This document shows positions 1 through 6,455 of a stretch of 12,543 nt of DNA, in pieces. The notes under the pieces are model-generated. The model saw only the letters and a list, made by a program, of their open reading frames with translations. It did not search any database and was not told where the DNA came from. Position 1 is the stretch's first letter. Each line of letters opens with the position of its first letter. The stretch is from Betaproteobacteria bacterium (GTDB lineage Bacteria; Pseudomonadota; Gammaproteobacteria; Burkholderiales; SG8-39): NCBI GenBank assembly GCA_009693435.1, contig SHXF01000122.1, forward strand, positions 1-12,543, written 5' to 3'. Made by a program: the position numbers and the translations under genes.

Positions 1-8
1 AAAAACCG

Positions 9-2399
9 ATGACCAACACCACAGGCATAGGCAAGCCGGTCCGCCGCAAGGAAGATGCGCGCCTGCTTAAAGGACAGGGGCGCTACAGCGATGACGTGAA
101 CCTGGAGGGTCAGGCGCACGCCGCGATCCTCCGCTCGCCGCACGCGCACGCGCGCATCGTCTCGATAGACGCGAAGGTTGCGCGCAGCATGCCGGGTGTG
201 CTCGCCGTGCTTGACGGGACCGACGTGGCCGCGGACGGGCTGAAGCCGCTCGCTCCGGATTTCGCATTCCTCGGCACGCCCGAACAGCAGCGCCAGATGC
301 CGGATGTGCAGTTGTCCAACCGCGACGGCTCGAAGATATTCGACTCACCCTATCCGCTGCTGGCCCAGGACAGGGTGCGTTTCACCGGACAGGCAATCGC
401 GATGGTGGTCGCGGATACAGCGGGCAGGGCGAGGGATGCGGCCGAGGCGATAGAGATCGAATACGCACCCCTCCCGGCCGTCACCGCCACCGCGGCAGCG
501 GCGAGGCCGGGCGCGCCCCGCCTCTGGGACCATGCCAGCTCGAATGTCTGCCTGGATGCGGAGGTCGGCGACGCCGCCACCACCGATGCCGCTTTTGCGC
601 GGGCCGATCACGTGGTGCGGCTGGAAACATGGATTTCCCGCGTAACCGGCGTGCCGATGGAACCCAGAGCGTGCGTCGGTTCCTACGACACGCCGTCGCA
701 GCGCTACACCCTGCATGCAGGCAGCGGCAGCAGCCACAGGCTGAAGCGGGATTCGGCCGACGTGCTGGGCGTGGCCCACGATGCCGTGCGCGTGCTTGCC
801 GATGACATCGGCGGCAACTTCGGCACGAGGAATTCGACCTACCCCGAGTTCGTGCTGGCGTTGTGGGCCGCGCGGAAACTCGCGCGGCCGGTCAAGTGGA
901 CCAGCGACCGCAGCGAGGGATTTCTGAGCGACTACCAGGGGCGCGACCTGGTGGTCGAGGCTGAACTCGCGCTGGATCGCGACGGCCGGTTCCTCGCGCT
1001 GCGCTCGACCAACATCAGCAATCTCGGCGCGCACGCCGCCTCCATCGTGCCGCTCAAGAAGTGCGTGGGCATCCTGAGCGGCCTGTACCGGATTCCGGTG
1101 TGCCATTACCGCGCCCTGGCGGTGCACAGCAACACGCCTTCGACCATACCCTATCGCAGCGCCGGTCGTCCCGAGGCGATGTTCGTCATCGAGCGCCTGA
1201 TCGAGATCGCCGCTCGCGAACACGGTTTCGATGCGATCGAGCTGAGACGGCGCAACCTCATTTTGCCGAGCGAACTGCCCTACCGGAACCCTTCGGGCGT
1301 CACCTACGATTGCGGCGAATACGAGCGTTCCATGGACACGACGCTGGCGCTTGCCGACTGGGCGGGCTTCCCCGCGCGCCGCGCCGAATCCAGGGCACGC
1401 GGCATGCTGCGCGGCATCGGCCTCGCCAATTACATCGAGGTGGCCATGGGTTTTCCGCGGGAGTGGACGGAACTCACCGTGCAACCGGGGGGCGAGGTCG
1501 AAGTGGCCATCGGCACGCTTTCCAGCGGTCAAGGGCACGAGACCAGCTTCGCCCAGTGCGTGAGCGAATGGCTGGGGGTGCCCTTCGAAAGCATCCGGCT
1601 GGTACAAGGGGATACGGACCGCATTCCCCTGGGCGGTGGTTCGCATTCGGGTCGTTCGATGCGTATGGCCGGCGTGGTGATGGGCAAGGCCGCGCAGGGC
1701 GTCATAGAACGGGGCAGGCGGATCGCGTCGCATCTGCTCGAGGCGGCGCCAGCCGACATCGAATTTTCAGCGGGGCGATTCTCGGTGCAGGGAACCGATC
1801 GCTCCATCGGGCTGTTCGAAGCCGCGGCGGTGGCGGCGCGCGGTGACGGACTGCCCGACGAATTGCAGGGACCGCTGGCGGCCCAATGGCTGGAGAGTTT
1901 CACGGCGGCCGCCTACCCGTATGGCGCACAGGTGTGCGAGGTCGAGATCGACCCGGACACGGGCGTGGTGCAAATCCTCCGCTATGCCGGCGTGGACGAT
2001 GTCGGCCGCGCCATCAACCCGCTCATCCTCCACGGGCAGACGCATGGCGCCATCGTGCAGGGTGCAGGGCAGATCCTCGGGGAACAGTGCCTCTACGATG
2101 GCGACAGCGGCCAGTTGCTGTCGGGGTCGCTGATGGACTACGCGTTGCCGCGCGCAGACCAGTTTCCCGCATTCAAGACCGAACTCATGGAAGTGCCCTC
2201 GCCCACCAATCCGCTCGGCGTGCGCGCAGGAGGCGAAGGCGGCACCACCCCTGCGCTCGCCGCGGTCACCAATGCCATCGTGGATGCACTGGCGGAATTC
2301 GGCATCATACATTTCGAAATGCCCGCCTCCCCGCAGCGCGTGTGGCGCGCGATACAGGCGGGCCGCGCTCAACTGCGAGGGTCCGTAGGCCAGCACTGA
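9..2399 (+). CDS. Xanthine dehydrogenase/aldehyde oxidase family, molybdopterin-binding large subunit (CoxL-like)
   Basis: This 796-residue protein is the molybdenum-cofactor subunit of a hydroxylase that oxidises its substrate with water-derived oxygen and passes electrons to separate 2Fe-2S and FAD subunits. The N-terminal part (about residues 5-130, with RRKEDARLLKGQGRY) is the usual small domain of this family. The Moco-binding part shows GGNFGTR (residues 268-274), YRSAGRPE (382-389), GTLSSGQGHE (502-511) and GGGSHSGRSMR (542-552). The C-terminal GGEGGTTPA places the conserved active-site glutamate at E743. Its length is normal for the family. The loop YRSAGR resembles form II CoxL-like enzymes (usually YRGAGR) and lacks the CSFR of true form I CO dehydrogenase, so CO oxidation is unlikely. 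The substrate is unknown. The start ATG overlaps a TGA at 10-12 that could end an upstream gene (last codons Lys-Asn-Arg). This would fit a co-translated small subunit just outside the window, but too few bases remain to judge the ribosome binding site. Confidence 0.93.
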   Translation: MTNTTGIGKPVRRKEDARLLKGQGRYSDDVNLEGQAHAAILRSPHAHARIVSIDAKVARSMPGVLAVLDGTDVAADGLKPLAPDFAFLGTPEQQRQMPDVQLSNRDGSKIFDSPYPLLAQDRVRFTGQAIAMVVADTAGRARDAAEAIEIEYAPLPAVTATAAAARPGAPRLWDHASSNVCLDAEVGDAATTDAAFARADHVVRLETWISRVTGVPMEPRACVGSYDTPSQRYTLHAGSGSSHRLKRDSADVLGVAHDAVRVLADDIGGNFGTRNSTYPEFVLALWAARKLARPVKWTSDRSEGFLSDYQGRDLVVEAELALDRDGRFLALRSTNISNLGAHAASIVPLKKCVGILSGLYRIPVCHYRALAVHSNTPSTIPYRSAGRPEAMFVIERLIEIAAREHGFDAIELRRRNLILPSELPYRNPSGVTYDCGEYERSMDTTLALADWAGFPARRAESRARGMLRGIGLANYIEVAMGFPREWTELTVQPGGEVEVAIGTLSSGQGHETSFAQCVSEWLGVPFESIRLVQGDTDRIPLGGGSHSGRSMRMAGVVMGKAAQGVIERGRRIASHLLEAAPADIEFSAGRFSVQGTDRSIGLFEAAAVAARGDGLPDELQGPLAAQWLESFTAAAYPYGAQVCEVEIDPDTGVVQILRYAGVDDVGRAINPLILHGQTHGAIVQGAGQILGEQCLYDGDSGQLLSGSLMDYALPRADQFPAFKTELMEVPSPTNPLGVRAGGEGGTTPALAAVTNAIVDALAEFGIIHFEMPASPQRVWRAIQAGRAQLRGSVGQH

Positions 2400-2411
2400 G
2401 CCTGTCATCCC

Positions 2412-2460
2412 TCGACAGGCTCGGGACGAACGGATCCCCCGTTCGTCCTGAGCCCGTCGA
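2412..2460. terminator. Large hairpin between convergent genes, possible bidirectional terminator
   Basis: Two 22-base arms (2412-2433 and 2439-2460) are complementary at 20 of 22 positions around the 5-base loop ATCCC. The hairpin begins 12 bases after the stop codon of the molybdenum hydroxylase gene and lies between that gene and the oppositely oriented arylmalonate-decarboxylase-like gene. It has no T-tract on either side, so it is not a classical intrinsic terminator. It could still slow transcription or protect mRNA 3' ends. The right arm is also the core of the 52-bp tandem repeat that follows. Confidence 0.35.
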
Positions 2461-2623
2461 AGGACGAGAACCCGAAAACCAACGGATCCCCCCGTTCGTC
2501 CTGAGCCCATCGAAGTACGAGAACTCGAAAACCTACGGATCCCCCGTTCGTCCTGAGCCTGTCGAAGGACGAGAACCCGAAAACCTACGGATCCCCCCGT
2601 TCGTCCTGAGCCTGTCGAAGGAC
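2432..2623. repeat. 52-bp tandem repeat, about 3.7 copies
   Basis: Copies start at 2432, 2484, 2537 and 2589, so the period is 52 or 53 bases. The fourth copy stops after about 35 bases, at 2623. Each copy begins GGATCCCCC, continues GTTCGTCCTGAGCC and TCGAAGGACGAGAA, and ends CCGAAAACC(T/A)AC. The copies differ at only a few positions. The core GTTCGTCCTGAGC..GTCGAAGGAC resembles a dispersed intergenic repeat that I recall from many environmental Proteobacteria; that is memory, not a search result. There is no unique spacer between copies, so this is not a CRISPR array. Confidence 0.85.
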
Positions 2624-2668
2624 CCCAAGCTCAGGGCAACAGACGCTGCGCTTGCAACGGAAAGCCTG

Positions 2669-3406
2669 TCAGAGGCTGTCGAGCAAGCGGCCGAAGCCCT
2701 TGTGCTGAGGCTTCAGCCCGGCCTGTTTGAGTGCGGCCCAATAACTCGAGCAGGGGTTGTTGATGACCGGCCTGCCGAACTCCTCCTCCAGCATCGGCAG
2801 GGACTGCAATGCGAGCCATGCGCCGCCCGCGAGCAGCAAGCCTTCGGCCTGCGGCATTTTGGCAAACGCGCCCCGCCCCAGTTCCAGCGCGACCTCAACG
2901 CTTTCGTCCGGCCGCAGGGCAAACACCTGCTCCGCGCTGTGCGGATTGTTGTAGAAGCCGAGCGTTTCGATACCCGCATGGGCGAGGTAATCCAGCACCC
3001 GCTGCATCAATTCGTCGCTCCATTTTCCCGCCACCGCCACGCGGCGTATGCCCAATTGGCGGAACCCGTCGATGCATTCCTCGAAATCGCAGGTCGTCGG
3101 AATGCTGGAGCGGCGCTTCGCCTCGTCGATCAGTGCCAGCATGCGCGGCCGCCCCGCATAGGCGGAAACCGGTATGCCACTCTGGGAGATGCGCTCCACG
3201 CCCCACTTCGCCAGCCAGTCGAAGGCCGGCCAGAACCGCTGCAGCGCTTCGTCCACCCCCTTGGCGGAAAAACCCGGCAGGTCGATGGGGTAGGCGACGT
3301 TCAGACAATCATCCGGACAAACACGCGCAAACTGATAGTTGAACAGCGAGGCGAGCGAAGTCGGCATAACGAAGCCGAACTGGTGATGGGGGCGTATGGC
3401 TATCAT
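2669..3406 (-). CDS. Arylmalonate decarboxylase/maleate isomerase family protein, paralogue A
   Basis: This 245-residue protein belongs to the Asp/Glu racemase-like superfamily, whose members decarboxylate, racemise or isomerise small dicarboxylic acids in the cytoplasm. The length and order of conserved blocks match arylmalonate decarboxylase (about 240 residues): GIPVSAYAGRPR (residues 77-88), LGIRRVAVAGKW (118-129), and LLLAGGAWLAL followed by PMLEEEFGRPVINNPCSSYW (190-223). In arylmalonate decarboxylase the third block carries the catalytic cysteine (LLSCGG). Here that position is Ala193. Cysteines remain at 30, 34, 106, 111 and 219. I chose the ATG at 3406 rather than one 26 codons upstream because AGGAG sits 9 bases before it and because paralogue B begins at the matching residue. 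It is the last gene of the minus-strand cluster, 112 bases after paralogue B. The two copies align without gaps at about 80% identity. The exact reaction is not established. Confidence 0.85.
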   Translation of the reverse strand: MIAIRPHHQFGFVMPTSLASLFNYQFARVCPDDCLNVAYPIDLPGFSAKGVDEALQRFWPAFDWLAKWGVERISQSGIPVSAYAGRPRMLALIDEAKRRSSIPTTCDFEECIDGFRQLGIRRVAVAGKWSDELMQRVLDYLAHAGIETLGFYNNPHSAEQVFALRPDESVEVALELGRGAFAKMPQAEGLLLAGGAWLALQSLPMLEEEFGRPVINNPCSSYWAALKQAGLKPQHKGFGRLLDSL

Positions 3407-3518
3407 GCAGTGGTGCTCCTGGATGGACGCGTATTCGGGAATCGGCGGGTGTGGCAGCGGATGCGCGCAACCCGCCCGCCGCATTCACGCCGGTCGTCGG
3501 CGTGCGATCTTGCCGTGC

Positions 3519-4262
3519 TCACTCGTACAGGCTGTCGAGCACTTTTCCAAAGCCCTTGCGCCTGGGCTTCAACCCGGTCTGCTTGAGCGCGGACCAGTAG
3601 CTCGAACACGGGTTATTGATCACCGGCCTGCCGAACTCTTCTTCCAGCATGGGCACGGCCTGCAGCGCGAGCCACGCGCCGCCGGCGAGCAGCAGTCCTT
3701 CCGCCTCCGGCATCTTTGCGAACGCGCCCCGCCCCAATGCGAGCGCCACCTCGACGCTCTCGTCGGGCCTCAGCGCGAACACCTGCTCCGCGCTGTGGGG
3801 ATTGCTGTAGTAACCGAGCGACTCTATGCCGGCATGGGCAAGGTAGTCGCACACGCGCCGCATCAGCTCGTCGTCCCACTTCGCCGCGACCGCAACCCGG
3901 CGTATGCCCATCTGCTGCATCGCCTGTATGCACTCTTCGAAATCGCAGCTCGCCACGACGTTCGAGCGCCGCTTCGCCTCCTCCAGCAGCGCGAGTATGC
4001 GCGGCCGTCCCGCATAGGCGGAAAGCGGAATGCCGCCGAGACAGATGCGCTCCACCCCCCACTTCGCCAGCCAGTCGAAGGCCGGCCAGTACCGCTCGAG
4101 CGCCTCGTCCACGCCCTTTGCGGTAAAGCCCGACAGGTTGATGGGATAGCCGACGTCCAGACAATCCGGAGGACAGACGAGGGCGAACTGATACTCGAAT
4201 AGCGAGGCGAGCGGCGTCGGCATGACAAAACCGAACTGGTGGCGGGGGCGGATGTCTATCAT
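3519..4262 (-). CDS. Arylmalonate decarboxylase/maleate isomerase family protein, paralogue B
   Basis: This 247-residue protein is the tandem paralogue of the gene at 2669-3406 and shares about four of five residues along its whole length. It has the same blocks: GIPLSAYAGRPR (77-88), MGIRRVAVAAKW (118-129), LLLAGGAWLAL (190-200) and GRPVINNPCSSYW (211-223). As in the paralogue, Ala193 occupies the place of the catalytic cysteine of arylmalonate decarboxylase. It also has Cys74, absent from copy A, just before the GIPLS loop that forms one side of the family's active site. The ATG at 4262 is preceded by a weak GAGAG, and the N-terminus RPRHQFGFVMPT is conserved in both copies, which supports this start. 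It lies 97 bases downstream of the Bug receptor gene, on the same strand. A cytoplasmic decarboxylase, isomerase or racemase acting on an acid delivered by that receptor is a reasonable guess, not a demonstrated role. Confidence 0.86.
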   Translation of the reverse strand: MIDIRPRHQFGFVMPTPLASLFEYQFALVCPPDCLDVGYPINLSGFTAKGVDEALERYWPAFDWLAKWGVERICLGGIPLSAYAGRPRILALLEEAKRRSNVVASCDFEECIQAMQQMGIRRVAVAAKWDDELMRRVCDYLAHAGIESLGYYSNPHSAEQVFALRPDESVEVALALGRGAFAKMPEAEGLLLAGGAWLALQAVPMLEEEFGRPVINNPCSSYWSALKQTGLKPRRKGFGKVLDSLYE

Positions 4263-4359
4263 GGGTCTCTCGTTGGTTTTCGCCCGCGAACAGGCGGCGG
4301 CACATGTGAATTTCGGAAGCGGCGGTTTTCGGGCGCGGCGGTTTTCGGTCGCGACCCGG

Positions 4360-5325
4360 TCAGTTTACCTTCAACCCGGCCGCTTTGATGATGCTGGCGA
4401 ATCGGGCGAGGTCGGCCTTGATGAGCGTGGCGAGATGTTCCGGCGTGCTTGCCACGGGATCGAATCCGGCAGTGATGAGCCGCTGTCGGGCGGTCGGGTC
4501 CGCCAGTGCCTTGCGCACCTCGGCGTTCAAGCGGTCGAGGATGGCCTTCGGTGTTCCGGCGGGCGCGTACAGCCCGAACCAGTTGCTGAACTCCAGCTCC
4601 GGAAATCCCAGCTCGCGAACCGTGGGCGTGTCCGGCAGCAGCACGGCACGGTTCGGTGAAGTAACCGCCAGGCCGAACAACCTGCCATCCTTCACATAAT
4701 TCGCATAAGGCGTGATCGCGGTGATCGAAATATCGATCTCGCTGGTCAGCAATGCCTGCAGCATCGGCGGCGAGCCCTTGAACGGGATGTTGAGCATGTC
4801 CACCGGCAGGTCCATCTTGATCTTCTCGCCCGCCAGCAGGTGCAGTTGGGAGGACGTGCCGAAACTCACCTTGCCGGGATTGGCTTTGGCATACGTCATC
4901 AGTTCCCGGAAATTGCGCGCCGGCGCCCTGGCGCTGGCGACGATGAAAAGAGGCTGCCCGCCCACCTGCGAGATCGGCGCAAAGTCCTTGTCGGGACTGT
5001 AGGGCAGTTTCGAATACAGCAGCTGGTTGACCGACATGGCCGCGTCCACGGCCATGAACAGCATATAACCGTCAGGCGGCGCCTTGGCGACCGCCTCCGC
5101 GGCGATGACATAATTCCCGCCGGGGCGATTGTCGACGATGACCGGTTGCGCCATGCTCTCCTGCATCCGGTCGGACAACTGGCGCGCAAGAAAATCCGTG
5201 CTGCCGCCCGCGGGAAAAGGAATGACGATCCGAATCGTCTTGGACGGGTACGGCTGGGCGCTTGCCGGCGCGCCGCAACACAGCAGCGCCAGGGCCGTCA
5301 GCGCCCGCGTCAGGATGCGATTCAT
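4360..5325 (-). CDS. Bug/TctC family periplasmic substrate-binding protein
   Basis: This 321-residue protein is the extracytoplasmic receptor of a tripartite tricarboxylate transporter-type system, binding a carboxylate or similar small organic ligand in the periplasm. A Sec signal peptide is clear: MNR, a leucine/alanine-rich core, then APASA with likely cleavage after residue 23. The mature part starts QPYPSKTIRIVIPFPAGG, the family hallmark, followed by DNRPGGNYVIAAEAVAKAPP and PYSPDKDFAPISQVG, and it ends near the usual family length. The start at 5325 has a GGGGGAG sequence about 5 bases upstream. It lies 67 bases downstream of the cyclase gene and upstream of the two decarboxylase-like genes. 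No TctA or TctB membrane genes are nearby. Orphan Bug receptors are common in Burkholderiales and often sit beside the enzymes for their ligand. The ligand here is unknown. Confidence 0.95.
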   Translation of the reverse strand: MNRILTRALTALALLCCGAPASAQPYPSKTIRIVIPFPAGGSTDFLARQLSDRMQESMAQPVIVDNRPGGNYVIAAEAVAKAPPDGYMLFMAVDAAMSVNQLLYSKLPYSPDKDFAPISQVGGQPLFIVASARAPARNFRELMTYAKANPGKVSFGTSSQLHLLAGEKIKMDLPVDMLNIPFKGSPPMLQALLTSEIDISITAITPYANYVKDGRLFGLAVTSPNRAVLLPDTPTVRELGFPELEFSNWFGLYAPAGTPKAILDRLNAEVRKALADPTARQRLITAGFDPVASTPEHLATLIKADLARFASIIKAAGLKVN

Positions 5326-5392
5326 TTGACTCCCCCGATGTGTGCCACGCGTTCGCGTCCCGGCCCGGATATTCCCGTCGACCGGGGCCGGC

Positions 5393-6085
5393 CTAACCTT
5401 CCAGAATGACGGCGCGAACCGGCGAGGCCTCCGCGCCCACCAGTTTCAGCGGCAGCGCCACCAGGGTGACGCGCTGGCCGCTCACCTGGTCGAGGTTGTT
5501 GAGATAGGGCATGAGCACGATGCCGTGTTCGCTGAACGTTCGCGGGTTGTTGAACACGCGCGGCGAGTCAGGCGCGTCGTTGCCGTGATAAAAATCGTAG
5601 CCGACCACGGACACGCCCTTGTCTATGCACCACTGGGTCGCGCTCAGCGCGAGGTAGGGCGAGCGCTTCTGCCAGTCGTTGATCATGTATTCCTTGTTGA
5701 CGTCGGTGCGCAGCAGCAACTTGTCGCCGCGCCGGATTTCCTTGCCCACTGCTTTTTCGAGGTCCTCCGCGGTAATCGCCTTGCCGGGGACGCAATGGCG
5801 CAGGTCCGCAATGACGGCATCGCCGGCGAACGTCTCCAGCGGCAGGTCCTGGATCTGCTTGCCTCCCTTGACATTGTGCTCGGGCGCATCGACGTGGCTG
5901 CCGGCATGCAGGCGCATGTGGACGCCGCGCACGATCTGCCCCGCGCCCTCGGCGGCGTCGTGTTCCTTGAGCACCTCCATCTGGAACTGCAAGTCCTTCT
6001 TGAAACCCGGCGGCGTGCGCATCTTGAATTTGGAGTCGTCGAGTTCCAGGCTGATATCGATGATCTTGCGGATTTGCAGTGCCAT
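5393..6085 (-). CDS. Cyclase family metal-dependent hydrolase (kynurenine formamidase-like fold)
   Basis: This 230-residue protein belongs to the cyclase superfamily, metal-dependent enzymes that include kynurenine formamidase (KynB) and isatin hydrolase. The diagnostic metal site HxG(T/S)HxDxPxH is present as HAGSHVDAPEH at residues 60-70, with ligands His60, His64, Asp66 and nearby His70. The RKIIDISLELDD start is typical of the family. LLLRTDVNKEY in mid-protein and VVGYDFYHGNDAPDSPRVFNN further on correspond to the usual second half. The ATG at 6085 has GGAG 6 bases upstream and follows a strong promoter, so it is the first gene of the four-gene minus-strand unit. Linkage to a Bug receptor and two decarboxylase-like enzymes argues against a plain tryptophan-pathway KynB. 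A hydrolase for an amide, lactone or cyclic precursor of the imported acid is a possible role, by inference only. Confidence 0.9.
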   Translation of the reverse strand: MALQIRKIIDISLELDDSKFKMRTPPGFKKDLQFQMEVLKEHDAAEGAGQIVRGVHMRLHAGSHVDAPEHNVKGGKQIQDLPLETFAGDAVIADLRHCVPGKAITAEDLEKAVGKEIRRGDKLLLRTDVNKEYMINDWQKRSPYLALSATQWCIDKGVSVVGYDFYHGNDAPDSPRVFNNPRTFSEHGIVLMPYLNNLDQVSGQRVTLVALPLKLVGAEASPVRAVILEG

Positions 6086-6111
6086 GACATGCTCCGGAAA
6101 AATGGTTGCCG

Positions 6112-6140
6112 ATTATTGGCAGGACGGCCATTGAAGTCAA
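6112..6140 (-). promoter_or_regulatory. Sigma70-type promoter of the cyclase-Bug-decarboxylase cluster
   Basis: On the minus strand TTGACT (plus-strand bases 6135-6140) is followed, after exactly 17 bases, by AATAAT (6112-6117). These hexamers match the consensus at 5 of 6 positions each, with ideal spacing. Transcription would begin around 6105, giving a leader of about 20 bases that holds the GGAG ribosome binding site before the ATG at 6085. The 13-bp repeat array starts about 50 bases upstream of the -35 element. Confidence 0.7.
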
Positions 6141-6189
6141 TCGCGGCAGGACGGGAGACGCACGGCCGAGCGGCGGCACTGTCGTTAAC

Positions 6190-6312
6190 GTACAGCGCAG
6201 CCGTAGACGTACAGCGCAGCCGTAGGGCGCGGTCGTAGGGCGCAGCCGTACAGCGCAGCCGTACAGCGCAGCCGTACAGCGCAGCCGTAGGGCGCAACCG
6301 TAGAGAGCAGCT
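6190..6312. repeat. 13-bp tandem repeat (minisatellite), about nine units
   Basis: The unit is GTACAGCGCAGCC. Exact copies start at 6190, 6209, 6248, 6261 and 6274. Variants such as GTAGGGCGCAGCC, GTAGGGCGCGGTC and GTAGGGCGCAACC start at 6222, 6235 and 6287, with a decayed unit at 6300. A 6-base insert interrupts the array after the first copy. The unit is not a multiple of three, so a translated array would repeat every 13 residues over 39 bases. No gene is expected here. Confidence 0.9.
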
Positions 6313-6455
6313 TCAGCGCGCCGGATACCGGCGGTTTTCCCGCGACCGTGGCGCGATGATTTCGCGCCCTGCGATGGTGGTGCTCTCCGCAACACTCTCA
6401 GGCCGGTCGCCGGCATTCTTGTTAGCATCGCCTGCTTAACTGTCTGGAGGCATCC

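Larger units (their letters stand above)
6086..6455. other. Divergent intergenic region without a gene
   Basis: These 370 bases separate the minus-strand cyclase cluster from the plus-strand AI-2E-family gene. They hold the cyclase promoter (6112-6140) and the 13-bp repeat array (6190-6312). No promoter hexamers for the plus-strand gene stand out; its ribosome binding site TGGAGG is at about 6445. No credible coding sequence or RNA gene was seen. Confidence 0.7.

Noticed and set aside
345..1733. 462-codon minus-strand open frame opposite the molybdenum hydroxylase gene
   Set aside because: It is a shadow of the strongly supported plus-strand gene in GC-rich DNA. Its translation is rich in His, Arg and Gly with no family motifs.
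9..2399. True form I CO dehydrogenase large subunit
   Set aside because: The diagnostic AYRCSFR loop is absent; the protein has PYRSAGR instead.
2432..2623. Possible CRISPR array
   Set aside because: Whole 52-bp units are repeated with no unique spacers, and no cas genes are present.
1886..3586. 566-codon plus-strand open frame crossing the 52-bp repeats
   Set aside because: It overlaps the 3' part of the hydroxylase gene, the repeats and the antisense of paralogue A. The product is low complexity, and open frames through such repeats are expected by chance.
4321..4349. Short direct repeat GGCGGTTTTCGG in the gap before the decarboxylase-like pair
   Set aside because: Two 12-base copies in a 97-base gap could be chance, and no associated structure or promoter was seen.
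5393..6085. Naming the cyclase gene kynB
   Set aside because: The metal motif is common to the whole cyclase superfamily, and no tryptophan-degradation genes are nearby.
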